A stretch of DNA of 64,000 nucleotides, from NCBI GenBank assembly GCA_900119535.1, contig FPJT01000003.1, positions 146,591 through 210,590 of the forward strand. The letters are read 5' to 3'. The position numbers and the translations under genes were made by a program. The first letter of the stretch is position 1. Each line of letters starts with the position of its first letter. This DNA comes from Ruminococcus sp. XPD3002. Lineage in GTDB: Bacteria > Bacillota > Clostridia > Oscillospirales > Ruminococcaceae. The notes below the pieces were generated by a model. It was not told where the DNA came from. It was given only the letters and a program-made list of their open reading frames with translations, and searched no databases. Of the stretch, positions 45,382 through 55,494 are shown in pieces.

Positions 45382-46983
45382 ATGGCTAAGAAAATAAATC
45401 TTGAAATGACCAGCGTTGAAAACCGTGAAATGCGTCTCGGTACTATCATCGCATGGGACGGTGCCGCTTCCGAACTTGTTGAAGAATCGGACTATGAAGG
45501 CAGAAAAGAAAAAAAGAAAGGCAATGATATTCACGCTCAGAAGCATGGAGGCTGTCCCGGAAACGGCAGTAAAGCCTGTCGTTTGTGCGAACTGAAAACT
45601 CCGCTCAATCAGCAGACCATGTGTGCAAATGCAATCGTGGAATGTCAGATAGGAAACCTTACGGACTGTATACTTATACAGCATTCACCGATAGGCTGTG
45701 CGGCAGATAATGCATGGTTCAATCTTGCGTTCAAAATGGGACTTACAAGAAGACACAAGCCTGTACAGAATCTCAGGATATTCTGCACCAACCTGCTTGA
45801 AAAGGACATGGTATTCGGTGCAAGCGACAAACTAAGACAGGCTATAAGAGACGCTAAGGAGCGTTTCAACCCCAAGGCGATATTCATCTCAATGGCGTGT
45901 GCAACTGCGATAATCGGTGAGGATATCGACAGTATCGCCGATGAAATGGAGCCGGAGGTAGGCGTTCCCATAATACCGCTTCACTGCGAGGGATTCCGCT
46001 CCAAGCACTGGAGTACGGGATTCGATATCTCACAGCATGGTGTGGCTCAGAAGATAGTTAACAGGAACCCGAAGAAGCAGAAAGACCTCATCAACATTGT
46101 TGCACTGTGGGGTACGGACTACTTCACGGATATCCTCAAACCGCTGGGACTTCGCGTGAATTATATGATAGACTGCGCCAACTATGCTGAACTTGAACAG
46201 GCATCGGAAGCAGTGGCAACTTCCACATTCTGCCACACTCTCGGCTCATATATGGCGACGGTGCTTGAACAGCATTTCGGTGTTCCGCAGATAGACGCTC
46301 CACAGCCCTACGGCTTTGCAGGAACCGATGCGTGGCTGAGAGCAATTGCAAAAATAGTTGGCAAGGAAAATGAGACTGAGGAATACATAAAGTCGGAGCA
46401 TGAAAGAGTAATGCCGAGGATACTTGAACTCCGTGAGAAATTCAAGGGCGTTAAAGGCTTCATTATGACAGGTTCAGCCTATGCACACGGACTTATCTCC
46501 GTACTCCGTGAGCTTGGCATCGAAGTTGACGGCTCGGTAGTGTTCCACCACGATCCTGTTTATGACGGCGGCGGTGAGAATCAGAACTCCCTCAAAAATC
46601 TTGTGGAGAAATATGGCGATATCCCACATTATACCGTCAGCAAGACACAGGCATATCAGCTTCCGCAGGTATTCCGCAGAGTCAGGACAGATTTCGTTAT
46701 CATCCGTCATCAGGGACTTGCTCCCGAAGCCGCAAAGCTCGGCATCCCTGCACTTGCAATGGGCGACGAGCATATTCCCGTCGGCTATGACGGCATGATA
46801 AGAACAGGAGAGATACTCCTTGATATACTGGCGAGAAAGCGCTTCAATCAGGTGCTTCAGCGTCACGTTGAACTGCCCTATACAAAGTGGTGGCAGTCGC
46901 AGGATGATCCGTTCATCCTCTCAAAAGAGCCCGAAGTGATAGACAAGGCTCTCAGTGAAAAGTTAAAGAAGAAAGGTGCATAA
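45382..46983 (+). CDS. Nitrogenase-like component 1, alpha (NifD-like) subunit
   Basis: About 533 aa, oxidoreductase/nitrogenase component 1 family. By my hand alignment with NifD the three P-cluster cysteines are C81, C106 (HSPIGC) and C173 (MACATAIIGEDI). Four more cysteines (58, 66, 69, 88) crowd the N-terminal region, hinting at an extra metal site. The FeMo-cofactor Cys275 position aligns with Ala (YMATVLEQHFG), and no His442 motif is clear (MGDEHIPVGYDG), so it is probably not a classical nitrogenase. ATG 45382 follows AAAGGAG; an upstream ATG would lack an RBS. The beta gene starts 2 bp later. Confidence 0.85.
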   Translation: MAKKINLEMTSVENREMRLGTIIAWDGAASELVEESDYEGRKEKKKGNDIHAQKHGGCPGNGSKACRLCELKTPLNQQTMCANAIVECQIGNLTDCILIQHSPIGCAADNAWFNLAFKMGLTRRHKPVQNLRIFCTNLLEKDMVFGASDKLRQAIRDAKERFNPKAIFISMACATAIIGEDIDSIADEMEPEVGVPIIPLHCEGFRSKHWSTGFDISQHGVAQKIVNRNPKKQKDLINIVALWGTDYFTDILKPLGLRVNYMIDCANYAELEQASEAVATSTFCHTLGSYMATVLEQHFGVPQIDAPQPYGFAGTDAWLRAIAKIVGKENETEEYIKSEHERVMPRILELREKFKGVKGFIMTGSAYAHGLISVLRELGIEVDGSVVFHHDPVYDGGGENQNSLKNLVEKYGDIPHYTVSKTQAYQLPQVFRRVRTDFVIIRHQGLAPEAAKLGIPALAMGDEHIPVGYDGMIRTGEILLDILARKRFNQVLQRHVELPYTKWWQSQDDPFILSKEPEVIDKALSEKLKKKGA

Positions 46984-46985
46984 AA

Positions 46986-48329
46986 ATGGCAGAGACAAAG
47001 ACAAAAAGCGGCACGATAGTTCATCCCCATTACGGTTGTACAGTAGGTGCGGCATATACAGTAGCGGCAATAAAGGGCGGAGTTCCCATAGCAAACTGCG
47101 GTCCGGGATGTATGTACAAGCAGTTCTTTCTTATCAGCTTTGATAACGGATTTCAGGGCTCGGCAGGTGCAGGCGGCGGAAACGTCCCCAGTGCAAATGT
47201 TGGCGAAAATGACATAGTATTCGGCGGTACTCAGAAGCTTGACGACCTTATAAAGTCATCGCTTGCTGTACTCAAAGGGGACCTTTATGTAGTCCTCACA
47301 GGCTGTTCGGGAGAGCTTATTGGTGATGATGTTGAAAGCGTAGTCCGTAAGTATCAGGAAAAGGGATTTCCGATAGTCTGTGCTGAAACAGGCGGATTCA
47401 AGGGAACAAATCTTACAGGTCACGAAATAGTTATCGAGTCCATAATAAACCAGTACGTGGGCGACTACGACGGCGAAAAAGAACAGGGACTTGTAAATCT
47501 ATGGTTCGATGTCCCCTATTTTCATCAGAACTGGCGAGGTGATTACCTCGAAATTGTCCGTATTCTCAGAGCTTCGGGACTTAAAGTCAATGTACTTTTC
47601 GGACCTCAGAGCGGCGGCGCAAAGGAATGGAAAAACATACCGAAGGCGCAGTTCAATCTGGTGATATCCCCGTGGGTAGGCTTAAAGACTGCAAAGCTTC
47701 TTGAAAGGAAGTACGGTCAGCCCTACCTGCACATACCCGAAATACCCATAGGCGAGGAAGCTACAACAGCATTTATCCGCAAGGTTGTTGAATTTGCAGG
47801 TATCAACAAGCGCAAGTCCGAGGCATTCATCAAAGAAGAATCACAGCTTTATTACTACTTCCTTGAACACTTTGCAGAATTCTTCTCGGAGTACTGGTTC
47901 GGACTGCCCTCACAGTTTGCAGTCATAGGCGACAGTGCATACACTCTCGCATACACGAAATTCCTTGCATCTCAGATAGGAATGATACCTGTAAAGCAGA
48001 TAATCACGGACAATCCTCCGCCCAGATACAGAGAGAAAATAGCTGAATACTTCCACAATATCGCAGAGGATGTTTCAGTTGAACCTGAATTCTTAGAAGA
48101 CGGTTATCTTGTGGAAGAATCGCTGAGAACAGTGGATTTCGGTTCGGGAGTACCGCTTATCCTCGGCACTACATGGGAAAGCGATGTTGCCGCTGAAAAG
48201 GGCGGACTGCTCATCGAGGTTGGACCTCCCACAACGGAGGAAGTTACCATAAACAAGACATACATAGGCTATCGCGGAGCGTTCACGCTCCTTGAAAGGA
48301 TTTATTCAGCCGCAGTCGGCGGTAAATAA
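46986..48329 (+). CDS. Nitrogenase-like component 1, beta (NifK-like) subunit
   Basis: A 447-aa partner of the preceding subunit. P-cluster-type cysteines are at C18 (HYGCTVGAA), C42 (NCGPGC) and C107 (LTGCSGELIGDDVES). A GGTQKLDDLI-like segment matches the usual NifK/NifE region. It would complete an alpha2beta2 reductase receiving electrons from the NifH homologue. The protein is shorter than NifK (over 500 aa) and lacks its N-terminal extension. It sits 2 bp after the alpha gene and 12 bp before nifX-like. Confidence 0.85.
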   Translation: MAETKTKSGTIVHPHYGCTVGAAYTVAAIKGGVPIANCGPGCMYKQFFLISFDNGFQGSAGAGGGNVPSANVGENDIVFGGTQKLDDLIKSSLAVLKGDLYVVLTGCSGELIGDDVESVVRKYQEKGFPIVCAETGGFKGTNLTGHEIVIESIINQYVGDYDGEKEQGLVNLWFDVPYFHQNWRGDYLEIVRILRASGLKVNVLFGPQSGGAKEWKNIPKAQFNLVISPWVGLKTAKLLERKYGQPYLHIPEIPIGEEATTAFIRKVVEFAGINKRKSEAFIKEESQLYYYFLEHFAEFFSEYWFGLPSQFAVIGDSAYTLAYTKFLASQIGMIPVKQIITDNPPPRYREKIAEYFHNIAEDVSVEPEFLEDGYLVEESLRTVDFGSGVPLILGTTWESDVAAEKGGLLIEVGPPTTEEVTINKTYIGYRGAFTLLERIYSAAVGGK

Positions 48330-48341
48330 CGAGGTGATATT

Positions 48342-48707
48342 ATGGCATACAGAATAGCTGTAGCTTCAACTGACGGAATAGTTGTAAATCAGCATTTCGG
48401 TCATGCAGAGAGGTTCCATATAATCGAAATAGACGTAAATACGTACAAATACAGCGGTACAAGGGAAGTTGAGCGTGTCTGTCAGGGACATTATCACAAT
48501 GACTCATCATTTGACAAGGTGATAGATGTACTCAGCGATGTTCATGCGGTAGTTGTAGCAAAGATAGGTTCAGGCGCATCACAGCAGCTTGAAAGCCGTG
48601 GACTTACGGTCTACGAAGCACCGTTTCCCATTGAGCCGCTTGTGGAAAAAATAATTGCCGACAGGCTGTGGGAGGTGGACGAATGGCGATATCCTACGAA
48701 GAACTGA
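48342..48707 (+). CDS. NifX/NafY-type iron-sulfur cofactor carrier
   Basis: A 121-aa protein of the dinitrogenase iron-molybdenum cofactor biosynthesis family. Typical features are NQHFGHAERFHIIEID at about 18-33, a His-rich GHYHND segment, and VVAKIGSGASQQLESRGLTVYEA. Members bind NifB-co or related clusters and hand them on. Here it is directly upstream of, and overlaps by 25 bp, the NifB gene, so it likely receives the NifB product. Confidence 0.88.
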   Translation: MAYRIAVASTDGIVVNQHFGHAERFHIIEIDVNTYKYSGTREVERVCQGHYHNDSSFDKVIDVLSDVHAVVVAKIGSGASQQLESRGLTVYEAPFPIEPLVEKIIADRLWEVDEWRYPTKN

Positions 48708-49558
48708 CTGACAAGCACCCATGTTATGCAAGGGGCAAGAAGGGTACAACAGGAAGAATACACCTGCCTATAAGTCCAACCTGCAATATTGAGTGCCGAT
48801 TCTGTGACAGGCGCATCAACGACTACGAGAAGCGTCCCGGTGTGGCTTCAACGGTCATAAAACCCGAGGAAGCGATAGATGTTATAAGGCGATCGCTTGA
48901 ACTCTGCCCTGCAATAAAAGTCGCAGGAATTGCAGGTCCGGGAGATACTCTTGCATCAGACTATGCACTCGAAACATTCCGACTGATAAAGAAAAACTTT
49001 CCCGACTTGGTCAAGTGTATGAGTACCAACGGACTTCTCCTTGCAGAAACAGCGGACGAGATAATAGCGACTGATATCGACTCGCTGACGGTCACAGTAA
49101 ATGCCGTTGATCCCGAAATAGAGGCTAAACTCAATCGTGGTATCCTATATCACGGCAAGCACTATACAGGAGTCGAAGCGGCTGAGATACTCATAAAGAA
49201 TCAGCTTGAAGGCATAAGGAAAGTCAGTGCGGCAGGCATTACTATAAAGGTGAATACAGTGCTTGTTATCGGCATTAATGATGAGCATATCGAGGAGATA
49301 GCGAAAACTGTAAAAGCAGCAGGCGCTTCCATTTACAACATTATCCCGCTTATCCCTCAGAATGAACTGAAAGACTATCCCGAACCCACCTGCGCTCAGA
49401 TTGAGGCAGTAAGGGCAAAGGCTTCAAAATACATAGATGTATTCAGGCATTGTCAGAGATGCCGTGCGGATGCTATCGGCGTTCCAGGCGAAAAGGACTA
49501 CGGCGATCAGATCTATCTGAAGCGTATCGCACATAAGGATACATTCTCACATGGCTGA
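48683..49558 (+). CDS. nifB: NifB-type radical SAM cofactor-maturation protein
   Basis: A 291-aa radical SAM enzyme, the NifB core without a fused NifX domain. The SAM cluster cysteines are C34, C38 and C41 (PTCNIECRFCDRR). Family signatures YEKRPGV, GIAGPGDTLA and the C-terminal FRHCQRCRADAIG are present. NifB fuses two 4Fe-4S clusters into an 8Fe-9S-C cluster. With no NifE/NifN nearby, that cluster may be used as such by component 1 (inference). ATG 48683 follows GGAGGTGGAC; a GTG five codons upstream is less likely. Confidence 0.93.
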   Translation: MAISYEELTDKHPCYARGKKGTTGRIHLPISPTCNIECRFCDRRINDYEKRPGVASTVIKPEEAIDVIRRSLELCPAIKVAGIAGPGDTLASDYALETFRLIKKNFPDLVKCMSTNGLLLAETADEIIATDIDSLTVTVNAVDPEIEAKLNRGILYHGKHYTGVEAAEILIKNQLEGIRKVSAAGITIKVNTVLVIGINDEHIEEIAKTVKAAGASIYNIIPLIPQNELKDYPEPTCAQIEAVRAKASKYIDVFRHCQRCRADAIGVPGEKDYGDQIYLKRIAHKDTFSHG

Positions 49559-50623
<1,065 letters not shown>

Positions 50624-50631
50624 GGTGAGCA

Positions 50632-50853
50632 ATGAAAATAGATATCGACAGAGTTGAAACAGTAACTCCCGATACAAATATCGGTGACCTTGTACTCTTT
50701 CATCCCGAAACAGCGGAACTTCTTTTCAGTATCGGTCTGCACTGTCTCGGCTGCCCGTCATCGGGAGTTGAAACTGTCAGCGAAGCGGCAGAGGTCCACG
50801 GACTGGATGCCGATGAACTGGTCTCACGGCTGAATGCAATAATTAAAAAGTGA
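50632..50853 (+). CDS. DUF1858-domain small protein
   Basis: A 73-aa protein with the DUF1858 pattern VTPDTNIGDLVLFHPETAELL followed (next residues) by GLHCLGCPSSGVETVSEAAE. The CxxC-type pair (C45, C48 region) could bind a metal or cluster. It follows nifH by 8 bp and overlaps no other gene. Proteins of this family often accompany Fe-S or radical enzymes; its role here is unknown. Confidence 0.85.
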   Translation: MKIDIDRVETVTPDTNIGDLVLFHPETAELLFSIGLHCLGCPSSGVETVSEAAEVHGLDADELVSRLNAIIKK

Positions 50854-50897
50854 CCGCTTATAGCCTGTTTTTATAGATTTTCATAAATAATAGGGAT

Positions 50898-50937
50898 TGG
50901 ACAAACTGTAAAATACAGGTTATAATATATACATACC
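50898..50937 (+). promoter_or_regulatory. Nitrogenase-like regulon promoter 3
   Basis: TTGGACAAA with TGGACA (50898-50903), 17-bp spacer, TATAAT (50921-50926), then ACATACC (50931-50937), ahead of small protein B. Confidence 0.8.
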
Positions 50938-50959
50938 ACACAGGAAAGGAGCTGTACAA

Positions 50960-51046
50960 ATGGTAACAAGTAAGAATTCCATGCAGCACATTTTCCGCTC
51001 AGTGCTCATTTGTACAGAGCGGATGTGGAAAGCCGGACGATGTTGA
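50960..51046 (+). CDS. Small protein B (28 aa) of the nitrogenase-like regulon
   Basis: ATG 50960 with AAAGGAG upstream encodes MVTSKNSMQHIFRSVLICTE and then RMWKAGRC. It matches small protein A in length up to Cys28, with seven to eight identical or similar positions between residues 8 and 28, and it ends at the shared Cys. It has the same promoter signature as the component 1 operon. No known family recognised. Confidence 0.7.
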   Translation: MVTSKNSMQHIFRSVLICTERMWKAGRC

Positions 51047-51118
51047 ACTGAACGTTCTAAAATTACCTTCCGTAATAATATGTGCCATAGAAAAAGAAAT
51101 ATAAAAAAGGTGATAGTT

Positions 51119-51259
51119 ATGATATTAAGAGGTTCCATTAGCTTCATTAGAAAGCTGTTTGAAAATGATATGTATTTCATTCGTACAGAAACAGGAAATG
51201 TGGTGTTTCATCCCGAAACAGTTTCTAAAGATTATATCGTAACTGATAACGAAGAATGA
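51119..51259 (+). CDS. 46-aa small protein downstream of small protein B
   Basis: ATG 51119 preceded by AAAGGTGA. The product begins MILRGSISFIRKLFEND and includes RTETGNVVFHPETVS. It lies between small protein B and a strong terminator, so it is probably the second gene of that short transcript. No family recognised. Confidence 0.5.
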   Translation: MILRGSISFIRKLFENDMYFIRTETGNVVFHPETVSKDYIVTDNEE

Positions 51260-51261
51260 TA

Positions 51262-51302
51262 AACTCCGCCTGAACTTCCATTTGGTTCGGGCGGAGTTTT
51301 TT
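51262..51302 (+). terminator. Terminator of the small-protein-B transcript
   Basis: A 14-bp stem (AACTCCGCCTGAAC with GTTCGGGCGGAGTT, one wobble) followed by TTTT. Confidence 0.9.
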
Positions 51303-51308
51303 ATAAAC

Positions 51309-51404
51309 GTCCACGAAAACGAAGACGGCAGCCTTGATGTGACACTTGAATTCAACGGTGACTTCAAGGATTCGAGTGCGGTGTGCTTTGAGATCAATGA
51401 ATAG
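51309..51404 (+). pseudogene. Gene-end remnant
   Basis: An open stretch with no start reads VHENEDGSLDVTLEFNGDFK and on to FEINE, stop, immediately before the duplicated hairpin. It looks like the 3' end of a deleted gene; the family is not recognised. Confidence 0.35.
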
Positions 51405-51436
51405 GCATGAAAACAGCCGCAGGGAGACCTGCGGCT
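51398..51436. repeat. Duplicated hairpin/terminator, copy B
   Basis: 39 bp identical to 40775-40813 except one base, with stem AGCCGCAGG/CCTGCGGCT and GAGA loop. On the minus strand it follows the stop of the nuclease-like gene at 51450. Confidence 0.75.
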
Positions 51437-51449
51437 GTAAAAACAATAT

Positions 51450-51962
51450 TTACTGTCCATAAGTTTTAAACAAGAAATTGAGCCGTTCTTCAGAAATTAG
51501 CCACTCTTTAGGTATACTGTCTGTTGTACCTCTTCCAGCTGCACGCGGACCCCATGTATGATTCTCATATAGAATGGTTTCTCCACGCCCACCAGCAGAT
51601 TTTTTGAGTCTATCGGCTATTTCCTTTGGTGTAGCAAGGTATATTCTTGGCATTTCATTTTGTGCGATACCATAAAATTGAACCAAAGAAAAAATTGTCT
51701 TTTCATGATGAGCGTCCAGCCATCTGTCAACAGCTTCGTGGTAAGTACACCCTTTCTTATATCCCTGGGTAAGTCCCCAACTTTTATCCTTACTTCCTTT
51801 AACAGAAATTTTCAATATTTTATCCCCTGATACGGCAATCAAATCGTATTCTGGTTGATTTGCACCATATTGAACAGAAACATCGTATCCGTATCGAGCT
51901 AATATTGCAGCTGTGTAAGCTTCAGCCGCTACACCAACATGCCATGAAGTGAATTCATTCAA
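51450..51962 (-). CDS. PD-(D/E)XK nuclease-like protein
   Basis: About 170 aa. The core YGANQPEYDLIAVSGDKILK followed by ISVKGSKDKSW resembles the Asp and Lys of the PD-(D/E)XK fold, with Ser where the middle acid is usual, so activity is uncertain. SWHVGVAAEAYTAAILARYGYDVS forms the preceding helix. The start is taken as TTG 51962 because AGGTGA lies six bases upstream; a GTG at 51971 lies on that RBS. It may be a remnant of a defence or mobile element, as it lies beside a tRNA gene. Confidence 0.6.
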   Translation of the reverse strand: MNEFTSWHVGVAAEAYTAAILARYGYDVSVQYGANQPEYDLIAVSGDKILKISVKGSKDKSWGLTQGYKKGCTYHEAVDRWLDAHHEKTIFSLVQFYGIAQNEMPRIYLATPKEIADRLKKSAGGRGETILYENHTWGPRAAGRGTTDSIPKEWLISEERLNFLFKTYGQ

Positions 51963-52027
51963 GTTAATCACCTACAATAAAAGATAATACAAATTACTCC
52001 CCATAGCATGAACTATGAGGAGTTAAT

Positions 52028-52112
52028 TGGTGCGGGTGACAGGACTTGAACCTGCATGCCTCTCGGCACAAGAACCTAAATCTTGCGTGTCTGCCAGTTT
52101 CACCACACCCGC
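52028..52112 (-). tRNA. tRNA-Leu (anticodon UAG)
   Basis: An 85-nt cloverleaf with acceptor GCGGGTG/CACCCGC, discriminator A and encoded CCA. D-arm TGGTGAAACTGGCAGAC; anticodon stem CAAGA/TCTTG enclosing TTTAGGT, so anticodon TAG; long variable arm GTGCCGAGAGGCAT as in tRNA-Leu; T-arm GGTTCAAGTCC. Confidence 0.95.
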
Positions 52113-52177
52113 ATAAGGACAACAAAGCAGCGGCTCGGTCATATGACATGAGCCGCATACTATTGGTCATTTTTAAA

Positions 52178-52798
52178 TTACTGTAAAGGCTGATTCTCGT
52201 GTGAAGGAGGAGTAATGTTTCTGAAAGCGCCCTCAGCGGCAGCAGCAGCCTGTGCAAGCTCGTCAACAGAAGCCTCGGCAGCCTGCGAAGCGGCTTCACC
52301 AATGGTCTCCATAGCCTCAGCAGGAGCATTGGTCACATTCACGCCGTTAGTAACATTCACGGCATTTGCAGCGCTTGCAGCTTTAGCAGCGGCCTTTTTA
52401 GCAGCGAATTCAGCCTCAGCGGCAGCGAGCTTTGCAGCTTCATCAGCCTTAGCCTTTGCCTGAGCCTCAGCAGCCTTCTTTTCCTTTTCTTTAGCCTTAT
52501 TCTCGGCTTCCTTAGCAGCCCTCTCGGCAGCTTCCTTCTCGTCGCGGTCGCCCTTTGACTCTATGTAGATATCCTCGTCCGCAAGGCTTCCAACGAAATT
52601 GAGCTGTTTAACAGGTATTCTCTTAAGGGGAGAATACGCAAACTTATTACATGAGTAATTGCAGTCAACAAGGCCCTTCTTTTCACAAAGAACCTTATTG
52701 CCGTCCTTTGCACGTTTACCAAACTGACAGTAATCACACTTAGGTGTGATGTTCTTATCGAAATATTTTCCGCCCCGGAAGAAAGATAATAAATCCAT
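52178..52798 (-). CDS. Zinc-ribbon protein with Ala-rich coiled coil
   Basis: A 206-aa protein of unknown function. The N-terminal 55 residues carry five cysteines (C21, C24, C38, C46, C50) in a small metal-binding pattern. Residues about 80-135 are a highly charged Ala/Glu/Lys coiled coil, then an Ala-rich tail with NVTNGVNVTN repeats. RBS GAGGTGATCGC precedes the ATG. It is not obviously linked to its neighbours. Confidence 0.75.
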   Translation of the reverse strand: MDLLSFFRGGKYFDKNITPKCDYCQFGKRAKDGNKVLCEKKGLVDCNYSCNKFAYSPLKRIPVKQLNFVGSLADEDIYIESKGDRDEKEAAERAAKEAENKAKEKEKKAAEAQAKAKADEAAKLAAAEAEFAAKKAAAKAASAANAVNVTNGVNVTNAPAEAMETIGEAASQAAEASVDELAQAAAAAEGAFRNITPPSHENQPLQ

Positions 52799-53075
52799 GC
52801 GATCACCTCGAAACCATTTCTACTTACTATTATATCACATAATAATAAATTTGTCCAGTATTTTTTTCAAAAAAATTGTAAGTCTTTATGAAAATTGTTT
52901 TACCATTGCTATGCCAATCAACTATTGAAGAATTACTGCGAAGGACAGCCAGCGAAAGGCAAGGAAGAAAGGCGCAGGAATACTGTCGTATTTCAAGACT
53001 TTCTGACGAAGTATTTCGCTGTCCGGACAAGCAGGAAAATTCAAGAGTTAGTTGGTGGAGCAATATAGTAATAAG

Positions 53076-55466
53076 TTATTTCAGCTCGGCAATGGTAACG
53101 CCGTCCTCGCCCTCGCCGAAAACTCCAAGGCGGAAGCTCTTGACAGAGGGGTGGTTCTTAAGGCGCTGGTGGACTGCCTTGCGGAGGAGTCCCGTACCCT
53201 TGCCGTGGATAATAGTTATCATCGATATATTGGACATAACTGCCTGATCGATGAATGAATCAAGCTGGTAAACGCCGTCGTCGCAGGCGCATCCGCGGAT
53301 ATCGAGTTCCATTTTTCCGCGTCTTTCAGCCTTCACGCCGACCTTGTTCATCTTGTTGTTTCTCTTGACGGACTTGTTGCCGTATGTCACCTTCTGAGGC
53401 TCTTCAAGACGGAGTCGGCTGATGTTCATTTTTGTCTTCATAACGCCCATCTGTACGAAAACGAAGTCGCTGCCGTCGGGATCGCCGCAGATAATGCCCT
53501 TTCGCTGGAGGTCCACAACGTAAACGGTGTCTCCCCTTCTGAGCTTTCTCGGCAGGACATAACCCTCGTTGGGATCCTGTCCCTGAACGGGATTAGCGGT
53601 ATCGTACATCTTGTTGAAGCTCTGCTTGGACTTGGATTTCATTGAGGAAACATTTGCGCTGAAGTCCTTCTTATCCTTTTCCTTGCGGAGTTTTTCAAGC
53701 TCGTCGATAAGCTCGTTGGACTCGGCTTTGGTCTGCTCGATGATAGTCATTGCACGGAGTCTCGCCTTTTCAAGCTCGTCCGCCTTAGTGCGTTCAAGCT
53801 CCTCTTTTTCACGGCGGATAACTTCCTCGTGCTGAGCGGTCTCGGCTTTAAGCCTTGTTATCTCGTCCTTCTGACGTTCAAGCTCGATACGTGAAGCCTC
53901 CAGCTTTGAGATGACTTCCTCAAGACGGGTATTCGCCTCGCTGACGCTTGCCTTAGCCTCGCTGATTATGTCCGAAGGCATACCGAGGCTCTCGGAGATT
54001 GCGAAAGCGTTGGAGCGTCCCGGAGAACCGACTATCAGCCTGTATGTAGGGCGCAGAGTCTCTATGTCAAACTCGCAGGAAGCGTTCTCAACGTTGGGAT
54101 TGTCCAGAGCAAAGACCTTAAGCTCCTGATAGTGAGTTGTGACCATGAGCTTAGCACCGCTTTTCATCAATCGGCGGATTATAGCCACTGCCAGTGCAGC
54201 GCCCTCCACGGGATCTGTACCCGAACCCAGCTCGTCAAGAAGCACAAGTGAACTGCTGTCGGCGGTATCGATTATCTCGATGACCTTGTTCGTATGGGAT
54301 GAGAACGTGGACAGGTTCTGCTCGATACTCTGACTGTCACCGATGTCCACGAGGATGTGCTCGTAAATGGAAATGCTGCTGCCGTCCGAAACAGGTATGA
54401 GAAGTCCGCACATAGTCATAGCGGAAAGGAGTCCCGCAGTTTTCAGTGCAACGGTCTTACCGCCCGTATTCGGTCCCGTGATAACGAGGGACTGGTAGTC
54501 CCTGCCCAGTTCAAGGTCGATAGGAACTGCCTTATTGCGGTCGATAAGGGGATGTCTCGCCTTTTTCAGCGAGAGGATGCCGTCGTCGGTTATCTCGGGC
54601 ATAGTGCATCTCAGTTTAGCCGCAAGCTCGGACTTCGCAAAGTAGAGGTTCAGCTCGGTACAGACCTTGTAATTCTCGCAGAGAATGTCCGCATAGTCGC
54701 CGCAGTCACGGCAGAGTTCCGCAATGATTCGCTCAATTTCCTCCTGTTCCTTGCCCTGGAGGATGCGGATATCGTTATTTGCCTCGACTATCGCCATAGG
54801 CTCGATGAAAATTGTCTGTCCTGTAGCGGATGTATCGTGTACAAGTCCCGATACCTGTCCCCTGTATTCCGATTTTACGGGGAGAACGAATCTGCCGTCC
54901 CTGATAGTGACGTTGGATTCCTGCAAATACTGCTGGGTGGTCTTGTTCTTCACCATTTTGTCGAGAGTCTCACGAAGCTGCATACCTGCACGGTTTATCT
55001 TGCGTCTTATAGCTGCAAGCTCGGCACTTGCGGCATCGGATATCTCGTTCTCGGAGATTATGGAGCGGTCCAGCTTTTCAAGGAGCCAGTCGTTCGGTGC
55101 AAGACGAGAGAAAAGGTAGTCCAGCTCGGTCTCGACGTTCTCGCAGCTCCTGTACCAGTCCGCAAGGGACTTTATCTGTCTCAGCATAGCCGCAATGTCC
55201 ATGAGGTCACGGAGCGATATAACAGCTCCCGACTTCGCTCTTGCTGCGGCAGTTGAAACGTCCTTGAAATTGCTGAAAGGGGGCGTTCCGAACTGTATTG
55301 ACAGCTCCAGAGCCTGACTTGTTTTCAGGTTCTCCATTCTGACAGCCGCAAGGTCCGTATCGGGACGAATTGTGAGAGCCATGCGCTTAGTCTCCTCGTT
55401 CGAGGCGATATCCGCCAGCATTTCAAGTATTTTGTCAAGTTCAAGTGTTTTCAGATATTTATTCAT
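53076..55466 (-). CDS. mutS2: MutS2 (Smr-domain DNA/ribosome-associated ATPase)
   Basis: About 796 aa. The MutS core has Walker A TGPNTGGKTVALKTAG and Walker B SLVLLDELGSGTDP. A long Glu/Lys-rich coiled coil follows at about 510-620. The C-terminal Smr nuclease domain (LDIRGCACDDGVYQLDSFID then IIHGKGTGLLRKAV) is intact. MutS2 limits recombination and in some Firmicutes acts in ribosome rescue. It starts 28 bp after recO. ATG 55466 with a weak RBS (AAGG) is preferred to an ATG 25 codons upstream, which would overlap recO. Confidence 0.93.
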   Translation of the reverse strand: MNKYLKTLELDKILEMLADIASNEETKRMALTIRPDTDLAAVRMENLKTSQALELSIQFGTPPFSNFKDVSTAAARAKSGAVISLRDLMDIAAMLRQIKSLADWYRSCENVETELDYLFSRLAPNDWLLEKLDRSIISENEISDAASAELAAIRRKINRAGMQLRETLDKMVKNKTTQQYLQESNVTIRDGRFVLPVKSEYRGQVSGLVHDTSATGQTIFIEPMAIVEANNDIRILQGKEQEEIERIIAELCRDCGDYADILCENYKVCTELNLYFAKSELAAKLRCTMPEITDDGILSLKKARHPLIDRNKAVPIDLELGRDYQSLVITGPNTGGKTVALKTAGLLSAMTMCGLLIPVSDGSSISIYEHILVDIGDSQSIEQNLSTFSSHTNKVIEIIDTADSSSLVLLDELGSGTDPVEGAALAVAIIRRLMKSGAKLMVTTHYQELKVFALDNPNVENASCEFDIETLRPTYRLIVGSPGRSNAFAISESLGMPSDIISEAKASVSEANTRLEEVISKLEASRIELERQKDEITRLKAETAQHEEVIRREKEELERTKADELEKARLRAMTIIEQTKAESNELIDELEKLRKEKDKKDFSANVSSMKSKSKQSFNKMYDTANPVQGQDPNEGYVLPRKLRRGDTVYVVDLQRKGIICGDPDGSDFVFVQMGVMKTKMNISRLRLEEPQKVTYGNKSVKRNNKMNKVGVKAERRGKMELDIRGCACDDGVYQLDSFIDQAVMSNISMITIIHGKGTGLLRKAVHQRLKNHPSVKSFRLGVFGEGEDGVTIAELK

Positions 55467-55494
55467 AGTCACAACCTTATCTGTAATCCTCCGT

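Noticed and set aside
51450-52112. Prophage or integrative element attached at tRNA-Leu
   Set aside because: Only a nuclease-like gene lies beside the tRNA; I see no integrase and no repeated tRNA 3' end in the window.
52888-53247. 119-aa plus-strand ORF at the end of mutS2
   Set aside because: Half of it is antisense to the Smr domain, the ATG lacks a good RBS, and no family is recognisable.
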